Source of the DNA: Elephas maximus indicus
Lineage: Eukaryota; Chordata; Mammalia; Proboscidea; Elephantidae
NCBI RefSeq assembly: GCF_024166365.1
Contig: NC_064819.1
Coordinates: forward strand, 151,968,293-152,032,292
Length of the DNA: 64,000 bases
Reading direction: 5' to 3'
Numbering within the stretch: the stretch's first letter is position 1; each line of letters begins with the position of its first letter. Positions 20,734-32,244 of this stretch are shown piece after piece. Below the pieces are notes generated by a model. The model ran no database searches and was not told the origin of the DNA. It worked only from the letters and a program-made list of their open reading frames with translations. The translations under genes were made by a program, and so were the position numbers.

Positions 20734-21253
20734 TGTCATGGATAGAATTGAGTCCCCCAAAAATATGTGTCAGCTTGGCTAGGCCATGATTCCCAGTATT
20801 GTGTGGTTGTATACCATTTTGTGACCTGATGTGATTATTCTTTGTGTTGTAAATACTAACCTCCATGATGTTAATGAGGCAGGATTAGAGGTAGTTACGT
20901 TAATGAGGCAAGACAAAATCTACAGGATTAGATTGTATCTTGAGTTAACTTCATTTGAGATATAAAAGTGAGAATCAAGCAGAAAGAGAAACCTCATTAC
21001 CACCAAACAAGAATAGCCAGGAGCGGAGCATATCCTTTGGACTCAGGGTCCCTTTGCTGGAAAGCTCCTAGATCAGGGGCTGATTGATTACAAGGACCTT
21101 CCCCCAGAGATGACAGAGAGAGAAAGCCTTTCCCTAAGATGGCACCCTGAATTTGGACTTCCAGCCTCCTAGAATGTGAAAGAATAAATTTCTGTTTGTT
21201 AAAGTCATCCAGTTGTGCTATTTCCATATTAGTAGCACTAGATAACTAAGATA
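20734..21253 (+). mobile_element. MaLR-like solo LTR
   Basis: Plus-strand counterpart of the LTR at 18363-18883: 'tgtcatggatagaattgagtcccccaaaaatatgtgtcagcttggctaggccatgattcccagtattgtgtggttg' through 'gaataaatttctgtttgttaaagtcatccagttgtgctatttcc'. Length 520 bp. The flanks 'attag' and 'attat' differ by one base. The frame on the opposite strand at 20997-21227 is a by-product. Confidence 0.85.
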
Positions 21254-22058
21254 ATTATATTATCATGTTAATTTAGCAGAAATTAGGGCCCTAAGAGAGT
21301 GTGGGATGAGTATTTTGAAGAGGGGAGGAGGCCAGAGTATGGGATCCGTAGCTTTGAAAGCACAGGTCCAAATGGAAAACGGCAATCAAAGAGAACCCCT
21401 GCCGTCCACACCGGCATCATCAGACAAAACAAAGTATAATACAAAGAATGGTAATGTCTCCCTTTTATTGAGAACTATGTTTCAGGAAATGTATGCAATT
21501 ATTTATTCAAATTCATAAAACGTTACAAGCTCCCTGGTATATATGTATGATTACTTCCTGTTAAGAGGTAAGGAAGGTGAAGTCAGCAAGGCTCAGGAGC
21601 TTGTGCAGTCTTGAGACATTGCCAAGTGCCAGGGCTGGGGCTGGGGCTAGAGCTGGAGCCATTCTGCCTGGCTCATCGCCATCACTGCTCTTTCCATTTT
21701 ACCCTTGATGTCCTGCTTGGAGAGGAGAGGAAAAAGGGGAGACGAGGCTCTCTGGAGATAAATCATACATTTCACAGTTTGCATTGTCAAGTGTCACCTC
21801 TGCCAAAGACTACCATCCAGGACATTTAGCAACTAACAAAATATTTAAAAATCAGCTAAAAGCAAGAGTTAAAATCATGTCACTTTAGGAGCTTTATATT
21901 TGACAAGTTTCGTGTAACCTAATATAAAGTGCAATTTCATGTCTTTTAGAGCCAATATGCCTTTGGGGCACAGGTGTAAGAACATGAACTTATTATTATC
22001 CCACCTTGTTACAAAAAGTATTTAAAGAAGATTTAATAGGCTATAAGTAACATTGATT
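21254..22058. other. Anonymous, with MIR-like segment near 21455-21640
   Basis: 'ccttttattgagaactatgtttcaggaaatg...ttaagaggtaaggaaggtgaagtcagcaaggctc' recalls a MIR or L2-type core ('tttattgagcacctactatg'). A small 'ggggct' tandem is at 21632-21650. No gene recognised. Confidence 0.45.
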
Positions 22059-22070
22059 AGAAATATGTTA

Positions 22071-22270
22071 ATCCCCGAGTGGTGAAAATGGTTCACATGC
22101 TCAACTGCTAACTGAAGGGTTGGAGGCTCAAGTCCACCCAAAAGTGTCTCATAAGAAAGGTGTGGTGATCTACTGCCCAAAAATCAGCAGTTGAAAACTC
22201 TGTGGAGCACAGTTCTACTCTGGCACACACTGAATCATCAGGAGTTGGAGCCAACTCAACGGCAACTGGT
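22071..22270 (+). mobile_element. AfroSINE-related SINE, 12-bp TSD
   Basis: 'ccccgagtggtgaaaatggttcacatgctcaactgc' to 'ggagttggagccaactcaacggcaactggt'. The flanks are 'agaaatatgtta' (22059-22070) and 'agaaacatgtta' (22271-22282), one mismatch. The body 'gaaaggtgtggtgatctactgcccaaaaatcagcagttgaaaactctgtggagcaca' resembles the RTE 5' region. Confidence 0.88.
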
Positions 22271-22587
22271 AGAAACATGTTACAAAGAAAAATAGTGTCA
22301 TAAGATGAAATGATTATTGAAATTAGTACAAAATGGCATATCATCAGTCTGATAAACTTACTATAGGTAGACTCTTGACTTTCTAACATGGAACAAAAAG
22401 AAAGCTTGATATCATATCAATTCAATGTTATAAAATAAAGCAAATCAAAATTGTTTAGGTGGGAATCAACCAAAAAATATGTCCACTGGTCCCATCAGTG
22501 AAAGAAAAGATATTCAAACAGCATTTATCTTATCATTAAGGCGCTGTGTCTGGAATATAATATATGCCCAATAAATGGCCATTATTA

Positions 22588-22729
22588 GCCAACTAAAAGG
22601 TTGGCAGTTCGAATCGATCAGCTGCCCCTTGGAACCACTATGAGGCAGTTGTACTCTGTTCTATAGGGTCACTCTGAGTTGGAATCAACTCAAAAGCAAC
22701 AGGTTTGGTTTGGTTTTTTTTTTTTTTTG
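22588..22729 (+). mobile_element. AfroSINE, 5' truncated
   Basis: Begins inside the head ('agccaactaaaaggttggcagttcgaatcgatcagc') and runs to the tail 'aaaagcaacaggtttggtttggttttttt'. Confidence 0.88.
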
Positions 22730-23035
22730 TGGCATCTGGTTCAAAATGGTTTCTCTTCACCAGTGGCAAAATGTATTTATGAAGCAGCAGAATACAAAAA
22801 TTTCATATCAATACTAAAAAACTAAAATTGACATCTAATCTATTGCAAGTAACAAAAGAATATACCAATTAAATATAAGCCATGTGGAGCTAAATTGAAC
22901 AGCACCATCAGCATGGAATGCATGTCACGTTGCCAGAAACAGAGACAATCTGATGGCCAAAAAGAAAGCAAAAGATCCTTGACCCCTTCCAATTAATTGC
23001 CTCTGGCTGACAATTTGGAGTCTATGCCAACTGAT

Positions 23036-23231
23036 GAAGCCCTGGTGGTGCAGAGTTAAGTGCTTGGTTGCTAACTAAAAGGTCTGCAGTTTGAACCCAC
23101 CAGCCATTCTGCAGGAGAATGATGTGACAGACTGCTTCCATAATGATTACAGCCTTGGAAACCCTATGGGGCAGTTCTACATTGTCCTACGTGGTGTCTA
23201 TGAGTCGGAACCAACTCAAGGGCAAAGGGTA
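23036..23231 (+). mobile_element. AfroSINE, long variant
   Basis: 'gatgaagccctggtggtgcagagttaagtgcttgg', 'caggagaatgatgtgacagactgcttccataatgattacagccttggaaaccctatggggc', tail 'tatgagtcggaaccaactcaagggc'. Confidence 0.9.
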
Positions 23232-23348
23232 CGTATGCAAAGTGACAAACTAAGCAGCCCACTGGATCTGGAGGAAGATACTTTTGAGTCCTGGGCAGAG
23301 AGCAACAGTGGTTCCTTTTAATATAATAGCAGTAGGAAAAAAAAAGAT

Positions 23349-23902
23349 GTGTCTCAGGCTGGGTTACCAGAGAAGCAAAATCAGTAAAGCATATAAATAT
23401 ATCTATAGAGAGAGAGATTTATATCAAGGAAATGGCTCATGCAGTTTTGGAGGCTAGAAAGTCCCAAGTCCATTGGGTCAGGATAGAGGCTTCTCCTGAT
23501 TCACATAGGTGCAGGGGCTGGCAAACCCAAGACTGGCAGGTCAGAGAGCAGGGATCTTGCTCACAGGCTGCGAATATCCATGAATTCCAACATCATCAGG
23601 CAAGACTGCAGGTAAGCTGCTAGCTCAAATCCCAAGAACCAGAGGTCAGACGAACAGGAGCCAGCTGCAGGAGCTAGCACAAGCAAAAAGCCACCAAGCC
23701 TTAGCAGAATGTCAGCTTATATTCAATGCAGGCCACACGCCCAAGGAAATTCCCTTTCAACTGATCGGCTACTCACAGCAGATCCCATCATGGGGGTGAT
23801 CACATAACAAATCTCAACAGGGAAGTGATCACAACATTATATGACTGCCAAAACACTGAGAATCTTGGCTCAGCCAAGTTGGCACATAATCTTAACCATC
23901 AC
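23349..23902 (-). mobile_element. ERV-L (MLT2-like) solo LTR
   Basis: Reverse complement of an ERV-L-type LTR. It opens with 'tgtctcaggctgggttaccagagaagcaaaatcag' and ends 'aagttggcacataatcttaaccatcaca', so on its own strand it starts 'tgtgatggttaagattatgtgccaacttggctgag'. About 554 bp. The same LTR start occurs at 42766. No convincing TSD was found, and no internal coding region is attached. Confidence 0.7.
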
Positions 23903-24364
23903 ACTACTCATTCATTTACTTTATTTCAAATAAAGTATTGTCTACAGTAGAGTTTCACATACCCTACTCATGCCACTGTGCCATGCCCATAGTTTGGGAA
24001 CATCTATATAAAGTCTTGTTAGCTACTTGATACTTAGTTTGTTTTGATAATATTTTAGTCCAATTAATATTTTGACATATATCCAGTTTGACACCTTATT
24101 AAGTCTAGTGCCCGAAGTGGTTGCCTGGTATAGAAAAAGCACCCCTTAATCCACCACTGTAGCCCATTCTTTTTGAGGTGGTGAGAATACTCCTGTCCAA
24201 ATCAAAATATTAGTACATCAAATCGTAGAAGACAACAGGTTGGAAAGTAAGAGCTGGCCTGACACGACGCTTGGTGCCCTACACAGTGTAGTTTAAACAA
24301 TTCAATGCTGCGTCAGCAAGAGACTGAGCAGGGAGCAGTGACAAAACTAAAGACCGGCTACAGC
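23903..24364. other. No recognised feature
   Basis: Anonymous sequence. Nothing beyond chance reading frames is visible. Confidence 0.5.
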
Positions 24365-24675
24365 GTGACTGATGGGAGACCCCATGCACAATGGAAGGAA
24401 AAGCTGCCCAGTTCTGTGCCATCCCCATGGTTGGTTGTGTACCCATTTGTTGGGACCCATAAGCTTTTCATTGACTGATTTTCAGAAGTATATCACCAGG
24501 CCTTTCTTCCTAGCCCATCTTGGTTTGAAAGCTTCACTGAAACCTGTTCACATTATAGCAGTACACAAGCCTCCACTGACAGTGGTGGCTACAAGTGAGG
24601 TACGTTGGCTGGGAATCAAACAAGGTCTTTTGGATGGAACACAAGAATTCTACTTCCGAACCACCAGTATCTCCT
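24365..24675 (-). mobile_element. tRNA-Gly-headed SINE with RTE-derived body
   Basis: On its own (minus) strand the element begins near 24675 with 'actggtggttcggaagtagaattcttg' and the B-box-like 'cttgtttgattcccagcca', a good match to tRNA-Gly (24600-24672). It then carries RTE 5'-region sequence (24480-24597, 'aggtttcagtgaagctttcaaaccaagatgggctaggaagaaaggcctggtgatatacttctg'). It ends in RTE 3'-terminal sequence (24370-24460, 'ggggatggcacagaactgggcagc'). Its tRNA source and body differ from the standard AfroSINEs nearby. Confidence 0.78.
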
Positions 24676-24959
24676 AACTTGGTGAATTCCAATTACTTGG
24701 GGTGTCAGAGAAAGAGTTAATAGGTGTAGAGGACAATCCTATTTCAGTATGTTAGTTCTGCATGAGATGAATGCCCACCAAGTCTGAAGATGAAGCTAGA
24801 GCAAATATTGCAAGATGACCACCAGCTATAGGTCCAGGAATGCCCACATGGAGAGTGAGCAGAATCAGATGCAAAGAAACATCTGTCTGTTGTCAAATTC
24901 CAGGTATGGATGGAGTTCCCTGATGGGGAGTAAGTAGGGAGGGGAAAGAAAAAGTTCAA

Positions 24960-25707
24960 AGGATATTACAAAAGTCTAAAGGAAGAACATGCCTCTGAAA
25001 CAAATATACTTCTAAAACGAGAAAAAAAATTAAAAACTGGCATTCTTATTTATATACTAGGAGACACAGTCTCTATTATACGAGAACACAAAGGACTAAA
25101 TAAGACCAACCATATGAGTTAGGACAAACATTAATTGGTTTAAAATACACTAATAAAACAGAGCAAAACTTATTTGCTTAGGTTAAAGGGAGGGGGGAAA
25201 AAAAAACCCAACTCTACTGACTCACAAAAGAGAGACCTAAAAAAGCCAAAAGGTCTAAAATAATGTGCTACAAAAATTAAAAGGGGAAAAAAATAGGTTA
25301 AGCATATTACTGGGGCAAACAAACAAAAAAGCAGGAATCATAAAGATAATACAAAAGAATTAAACAAGTAAAAAAGGATCATTTTATGTTGACGAAAGGT
25401 ACAATTCACAATAAAGAGGTTTTATATATGAATTTGTGCGCCCTACATAACATAGTTTCATTATAAATTCTAAAAAATTATTAGATGTTTAAAAAAAGGT
25501 GGATAAGAACAAACTGTTAGAATATTAAGTCAAAAGTAAATCTTTTACCTTATAAATATCTTCTCAAATATCCATGCAAATTTTGCAAAAATGCACTTTA
25601 CTACCAAAGCCTTAATAATTTTCCAAAAGAAATTTTAATAAAAGATACATTCTCTTTCTTCTGCATGTTAAAACAGCAAATTAATAACAAAAGCTTATTT
25701 TAACAAC
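24960..25707 (+). mobile_element. L1M ORF2 N-terminal region (probable), degenerate
   Basis: A-rich sequence with L1-like order: 'ttaggacaaacattaattgg', 'gactcacaaaagagagacctaaaaaagccaaaaggtctaaaataatgtgctac'. It appears to continue at 37082, beyond RTE copy C and the full-length L1. Little coding signal remains. Confidence 0.55.
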
Positions 25708-25715
25708 AAACACAT

Positions 25716-28700
25716 ATATGCTGTGGTTCTTCTTGTTATTGTTAGATGCTATCAAATCAGTGCCAACTCATAGCAACCCCATGTACAACAGAACGAAACA
25801 GTGTCCATTTCTGCACCATCCTCATAACCATTGCTACGTTTGAGCCCATTGTTGCAGCCACTGTGTCATTCCATCTCTTGAGGGTATTCCTCTTTTTCAC
25901 TCACTCTCTACCAAGCATGATGTCCTTATGCAGGGACTGGTCCCTCCTGATAACATGTCCAAAGGATGTACGACAAAGTATGTGAGACAAAGTCTCGCCA
26001 TCTTCACCTCCAAGGAGCACTGACTGTACTTCTTCTAAGACATACTTGTTCATTCTTCTGGCAGTTCTTGGTATAGTCAATGCTAACACCATAATTCTAA
26101 AAAGAATTCTAAGGCATCAGTTTTTCTTCGGTCTTCCGTATTCATTGCCCAGCTTTCATATGCATGTTATGTGATTGAAAATACCATGGCTTGGGGTCAG
26201 GCAAGAAGTACAACCAGAATGCTCCTTAAAAGCAAGGATGGCGAGACTGCGTCTTACATACTTTGGACATGTTGTCAGGAGGGATCAGTCCCTGGAGAAG
26301 ATCATGCTTGGCAGAGTACAGGGTCAGCAGAAAAGAGGAAGACCCTCAAAGAGGTGGATTGACACAGCGGCTGCGACAATGAGCTCAAGCATAATGATTG
26401 TAAGGATGGCGCAGGGCGGGACAGTGTTTCGTTCTGTTGTGCACAGGGTCGCTATGAGTCGAAACCGACTCAACGGCACCTAACAACAACAACATGGGAT
26501 CAGGCGCACCATAGTCCTCAAAGTGACACTTTTGCTTTTAACACTTTAAAGGGGTCTTTTGCTGCAGATTTGCCCAAAGCAATAAGTTGTTTGATTTCTT
26601 GACTGCTACTTCCATGGGCATTGATTATGGATCCAAGTAAAATGAAATCCTTGACAACTTCAATCTTCTGTTTATCATGATGTGGCTTATTGGTCTAGTT
26701 GTGAGGATTTTTTTTTTTTTTATGTTGAGATGTAATCCATGCTGAAGGCTGTAGTCTTTGATTATCATCCGTAAGTGCTTCAAGTCCTCTTCACTTTCAG
26801 CAAGTGAAGTTGTGTCATCTGCATATTGCAGGTTGTTGATGGGTCTTCCTCCAGTCCTGATGCCACATTCTTCTTCATATGGTTCAGCTTCTCAAATTAT
26901 TTGCTCAGGATACAAATTGAATAAGTATGGTGAAAGGACACAACCTTGATGCACACCTTTCCTGACTTTAACCACACAGTATTCCCTTGTTCTGTCCAAA
27001 CAACTGCTTCTTGGTATATGTACAGGCCCTGCATGAGTACAATTAAGTGTTCTGGAATTCCCATTCTTTGCAATGTTATCAATAATTTGTTATGATCCTC
27101 ATAGTCGAATGCTTTTCATAGTCAATAAAACATCTTTCTGGTATTCTCTGCTTTCAGCTAAGGTCCATCTGACATCAGCAATGGTATCTGGCATTCCAAG
27201 TCCTCTTCTGAATCTGGCTTGAATTTCTGGCAATTCCCTGTTGATGCACTGCTGCAACCATCTTTTAGTTATTTTCAGCAAAATTTTACTTGTGTGTGAT
27301 ATTAATGATACTGATTGATAATTTTTGCATTATGTTGGATCATCTTTCTTTGGAATAGGCACATATATGAATCTCCTCCAGTCAGTTGGCCAGGTAGCTC
27401 TCTTCCAAATTTCTTGGCAGAGGCAAGCGAACACCTACAGCACTGCATGCATTTGTTGAAACGTCTCAATTGGTATTCCATTAATTTCTGGAGCTTTGTT
27501 TTTCACCAATGCTCTCAGTGCTTTTTTTTTTTTTCTCAGTGCAGCTTGAACTTTTCCCTTCAATGCCATAAGTTCTTGATCATATGCTATCTCCTGAAAT
27601 GGTACAGTGAATCTGTGTATTCCTTCCATCTTCTTTTAATGTTTCCTGCATCGTTCAATATTTTGCCCGTAGAATCCTTCATATTGCAACTTGGTACCTG
27701 AATTTTTTCTTCAGTTTTTTCAGCTTGAGAAATACTGAGTGTGTTCTTCCCTTTTGGTTTTCTAACTCCAGGTCTTTGCATATGTCATTATAATACTTTG
27801 TCTTCTCAAGCTGCCCTTTGAAATCTTCTGTTCAGCTTTTACTTCATTAGAGCAAGTTTCAGAGTCTCTTTTGACATCCATTTTGGTCTTAATTTCTGTC
27901 TTTCTAATGACCTCTCTCTTTCTTCATGTTTGCTGTCACTGATATCATCCCATAATTTGTTTGGTCATTAGTGCTCAATGCATCAAATCAGTCTTTGAGA
28001 CAGTTTCTAAATTCAGGTGGGATATACTCAAGGTCTCATTTTGGCTTTCGTGGACTTGTTCTAATTTTCTTCAGCTTCAACTTGAACTCGCATGAGAGCA
28101 ATCGATAGTCTGTTCCGCAATAGGTCCCTGGCCATATTCTGAGTGATGATATTGAGCTTCTCCACCATCTCTTTCCACAGATGTAGTCAATTTGATTCCT
28201 GTGTAATCCATCTGGTGAGGTCCACACCTGTATTCACTGTTTATGTTGTTGCAAAATGTATTTGCAATGATTAGGTCCTTGCTCTTGCAAAATTCTACCC
28301 TGTCATCTCCAGGGTTGTTTCTATCACCAAAGCCATATTTTCCAACTACTGGACCCTCTTCTTTCTTCCCAACTTTCGAATTGCAATCATCAGTAATTAT
28401 CAATGCATCTTGACTGAACGTTTGATGAATTTGAGACTTCAGAAGTTACTAAAAATCCTCAGTTTCTTCATCTTTGTCATTAGTGGTTGGTGCCTAAATT
28501 TGAATGATAGTCATATTAACTGGTCTTTTTTGTAGGCATATGGATATTATCCTATGACTGACAGCATTGTACTTCAGGATAGATCCTTTTGACAATGAAT
28601 ATGACGCCGTTCCTCTTCAATTTGTCATTTCCAGCATAGTAGCCCATATGATTGCAGAATTAAAAATGGCCAATACCAGTCTATTTCAGCTCACTAATGC

Positions 28701-29173
28701 CTACAATGTCTATCCTCAAGCATTCCATTTCACTTTTCACAACTTTCAACTTTCCTCAGTTCATACTTCCTAAATTCCACATTCTGAGTATTAATGAATG
28801 TTTGCAGCTGTTTCTTCTCATTTTGAGTCTTGCCACATCAGCAAATGAAGGTTCCAAAAGCTCTACTCCATCCATGTCATTAAAGTCAAATCTACTTTGA
28901 AAGGCAGTTGTATTTTCAGTGACTTCCAGCCCACGGGGCTCATCTTCCGGCATTGTATCAGACAACATTCCACTGTTATTCATAAGGTTTTTACTGGCCA
29001 ATTTTTTTAATAAATAGATCAATTGGACCTTCTTCCTAGTCTATCTTAGTCTGGAAGCTCAGCTGAAACCTGTCCACCATGCGTGACCCTGCTGCCATCT
29101 GAAATACCGGTGGCATAGCTTCCAGCATCACAGCAGCACACAACCTACCACAGCAGGACGAACTGACAGACAA
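25716..29173 (-). mobile_element. Near-full-length RTE LINE (copy C) with a nested RTE insertion
   Basis: Reverse-oriented RTE from its (GTT)n-like tail ('tcttgttattgttagatgctatcaaatcagtgccaactcatag') to its 5' end ('catagcttccagcatcacagcagcacac...gaactgacaga'). A probable 8-bp TSD 'aaacacat' is at 25708-25715 and 29174-29181. Without the nested unit it is about 3.15 kb, matching copy A. Coding remnants on the minus strand run from endonuclease (28077-29022, starting 'KMRRNSCKHSLI') through linker (27587-27781) to reverse transcriptase (26897-27281). They are badly broken, including short A/T-run expansions at 26709 and 27522. Confidence 0.88.
26203..26494 (+). mobile_element. Young 5'-truncated RTE 3' end nested in copy C
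   Basis: A 292-bp plus-strand RTE terminus ('aagaagtacaaccagaatgctccttaaaagcaagg' to 'cggcacctaacaacaacaaca') inserted in the opposite orientation into copy C. TSD 'tggggtcaggc' (26192-26202) versus 'tgggatcaggc' (26495-26505), one mismatch. It encodes the polyprotein C-terminus ('KARMARLRLTYFGHVVRRDQSLEK') with little decay, so it is younger than its host. Confidence 0.92.
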
Positions 29174-29241
29174 AAACACATACATATCTACCCAAAATGA
29201 CTCTCTTTAAAAATGATTTTATAAAAATGAAACAAAACTGA

Positions 29242-30814
29242 GGCGGGGCCAAGATGGCGGACTAGGTAGACGCTACCTCGGATCCCTCTTGCAATAAAGA
29301 CTCAGAAAAACAAATGAATCGATCACATACATAACAATCTACAAACCCTGAACAACAAACACAGATTTAGAGACGGAGAACGAACAAATACCGGGAAGCA
29401 GCAACTGTTTTCGGAGCCTGGAGCCAGACTCCCAGTCAGGTAACCTTGGCACCGGGCTTAGGTCTGGGCCCAGGGGAGCTGAACACAAAATCTTGTGACA
29501 GCGTAAACAAGGGGTGCAGCCCCACCCCCCTGAACTGACCCCGGGAGGGGGCCCAGCTGGTCCGCACGGGCGGCGTGGTGACGTGGCTGGTGGGAGAAGT
29601 CCCCAGGAGCAGTGACTGGATTTAGAGCCTGGAGTGCAGCGTCCCAGCAGGGGAACCTTGACACTGGGCTTTGGACTGGCAGTGGAGGATCTGACCTGAC
29701 CGCGGCTTCAGCGGGCCAGAACCTCGGGGGCAATCTCCACACAGCCAGCACACATAGGCAGCACGCCCCTCAGGAATCTCAGATAAAATAGTCATTCCAA
29801 GCAAGATAAGCAACTTTGGCTATATTCCGGAGTGCTACTCTCCTGTTTCTCTGAACCCTCCTCCACCCTTCCCAGGCGGCCTCATTAACATTGGAATTTC
29901 CTGAGCCAGAGGGAGAACAGCTCCGGCTCCGCAGCGGCTGTGCTTTTCCCTTCTTTTTTTTTTTTTTTTTTTTGGTCTTTTCCTAACCCATTCTTCCGGC
30001 CTGAGAGAAGGAACCACAAAAAACCCAGGGACCAAAAATCCATCCCTAATTGGACTAAAAACACAGAACCAGCTACAGCCAAGCATATATGATCCAAATC
30101 TTGGACTTTCATCCTTACAGGGAATAAGGTGGCAGTTAAAACCCAAAGGCAGTTCTGATAGGGATCTGACTGCATTTTTTTTGTTTTAGCGGATTTTCTG
30201 GAAAAACAAGTTTCCCAGGTCGGATATCTCTGCTTATTCAACAGAGCCCTAACTGACCCACAACAGGGAACTGAGGGCTAAAGCTCCCCCCAGACCACCT
30301 AGCCTCTTGCCTTAGGGGTCTAAGGAGGGTGACACCGACCAATCAGTAGAGGTACTTGCACTGAGGGCCTAAGGTACAGCTGCAGTGCCCTCCCACCAAG
30401 GTCCTATAGGAATAGAGACACATCTACCTCACTGACACTTGGGGGAAGCCTGTCAACATCCTGCCCCCCCGGAGGGTGAACACCAGCTGCTAATAGAATC
30501 TGGTGCACACAACTATTACCACTACTTCTCGAGGCAGATAGGTGTTAGGGTGCAGCACACACTTCATGACCCAAAATCAGATTCTACTCAAGAATAGTGA
30601 ATAGACTCAGGCATATATATCTGGCAACAGCCCAAACCAGCTGGTAATAGGTCATAAGTAAGTCAAGGGCTACAACAAACAAGACAGCACAATCTAGTAG
30701 CCCATCCACATATATTGAAAGAAAACAAAACAAGATAAGACTCAGTGAGCAATTACAGAATAAACCAATGCTCGGAGACAGCAGTCGATATCAAACCACA
30801 TAAAGAAGCAGACC
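29242..30814 (+). promoter_or_regulatory. L1 5' UTR / internal promoter with YY1-type site
   Basis: A 1.57-kb GC-richer leader in an AT-rich neighbourhood. The motif 'caagatggcgg' (29250-29260), within the first 20 bases of the element, is the YY1-binding sequence that in primate L1s fixes the transcription start. The T-run at 29947-29972 and several C-rich blocks have no clear function. That it acts as a promoter is inference from L1 biology. Confidence 0.75.
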
Positions 30815-31900
30815 ATGACTGCTTCTACAACCCTCCAAACAAAAGAATCAAAATCTTTCCCAAATGAAGACACAATCCTGGAATTATCAGATACAGAATA
30901 TAAAAAACTAATTTACAGAATGCTTCAAGACATCAGGGATGACCTCAGAAACGAAATAAGGCAAACTGCAGAAAAAGCGAAGGAACACACTGATAAAACA
31001 GTTGAAGAACTCAAAAAGATTATTCAAGAACATAGTGGAAAAATTAATAAGTTGCAAGAATCCATAGAGAGACAGCATGTAGAAATCCAAAAGATTAACA
31101 ATAAAATTAGAGAATTAGACAACGCAATAGGAAGTCAGAGGAACAGACTTGAGCAATTAGAATGCAGACTGGGAAATGTGGAGGCCCAGGGAATTAACAC
31201 CAACATAGCTGAAAAAAAATCAGATAAAAGAATTAAAAAAAATGAAGAAACCCTAAGAATCATGTGGGACTCTATCAAGAAGGATAACTTGCATGTCGTT
31301 GGAGTCCCAGAACAGGGAGGGAGGACAGAAAACACAGAGAAAATAGTTGAAGATCTGCTGACAGAAAACTTCCCTGACATCACGAAAGACGAAAGGATAT
31401 CTATCCAAGATGCTCATCGAACCCCATTTAAGATTGATCCAAAAAGAAAAACACCAAGACATATTATCATCAAACTTGCCAAAACCAAAGATAAAGAGAA
31501 AATTTTAAAAGCAGCCAGGGAGAAAAGAAAGGTCTCCTTCAAGGGAGAATCAATGAGAATAAGTTCAGACTGCTCAGCAGAAACCATGCAGGCAAGAAGG
31601 CAATGGGAGGACATATACAGAGCACTGAAGGAGAAAAACTGCCAGCCAAGGATCATATATCCAGCAAAACTCTCTCTGAAATATGAAGGCGAAATTAAGA
31701 TATTTACAGATAAACACAAGCTTAGAGAATTTGCAAAAACCAAACCAAAGCTACAAGAAATACTAAAGGAAATTGTTTGGTCAGAAAACCAACAATATCA
31801 GATACCAGCACAACACAAGGTCACAAAACAGAACATCCTGATATCAACTCAAATAGGGAAATCACAAAAATTAAGATCAATTAAAAAAAAATGCTCATAA
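30815..31900 (+). CDS. L1 ORF1 protein (RNA-binding nucleic-acid chaperone)
   Basis: Open frame of 361 codons without a lesion; human L1 ORF1p is 338. The N-terminal half (about 30-155) is rich in K/E/Q with heptad spacing and should form the trimerising coiled coil ('NKLQESIERQHVEIQKINNKI'). An RRM-like domain follows (about 157-252, 'NLHVVGVPEQ' and 'TPRHIIIKLAKTKDKEKIL'), then the C-terminal domain (253-321) with 'SAETMQARRQW' and 'FQPR'-equivalent 'CQPRIIYPAKLSL'. The paired arginines at 261-262 sit where the RNA-binding arginine of human ORF1p lies. A 40-residue tail past the domain ends in lysines. The protein coats L1 RNA in the cytoplasm and assists target-primed reverse transcription. 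Start chosen as the first ATG after the leader. Confidence 0.93.
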   Translation: MTASTTLQTKESKSFPNEDTILELSDTEYKKLIYRMLQDIRDDLRNEIRQTAEKAKEHTDKTVEELKKIIQEHSGKINKLQESIERQHVEIQKINNKIRELDNAIGSQRNRLEQLECRLGNVEAQGINTNIAEKKSDKRIKKNEETLRIMWDSIKKDNLHVVGVPEQGGRTENTEKIVEDLLTENFPDITKDERISIQDAHRTPFKIDPKRKTPRHIIIKLAKTKDKEKILKAAREKRKVSFKGESMRISSDCSAETMQARRQWEDIYRALKEKNCQPRIIYPAKLSLKYEGEIKIFTDKHKLREFAKTKPKLQEILKEIVWSENQQYQIPAQHKVTKQNILISTQIGKSQKLRSIKKKCS

Positions 31901-32244
31901 CAGGGAATCATTGAAGTCAATACGTAAAAGCTCACAATAATCAAAAAGAGGGACTAAATACAGGTGGCATAGAACTGCCATATGGAGAGTGATACAAGGC
32001 GATATAGGACAATACAAGTTCGGTTTTTACTTAGAAAAATAGGGGTAAATAATAAGGTAACCACAAAGAGGTATAACAACTCCGTAACTCAAGATAAAAG
32101 CCAAGAAAAACGTAACGACTCAACAAACATAAAGTCAAACACTATGAAAATGAGGATCTCACAACTTACTAAGAAAAATGTCTCAGCACAAAAAAGTAAG
32201 TGAAAAAATGAAATTGTCAACAACACACACAAAAAGGCATAAAA

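Noticed and set aside
29458..29751. Proline/arginine-rich 97-codon minus-strand frame in GC-rich DNA, like a first exon
   Set aside because: It lies within the L1 5' UTR; the GC content comes from the L1 promoter region.
31982..32203. Small frame between L1 ORF1 and ORF2 as a third L1 protein
   Set aside because: Lysine/serine/asparagine-rich translation of A-rich DNA with no recognisable domain; conservation cannot be tested here.
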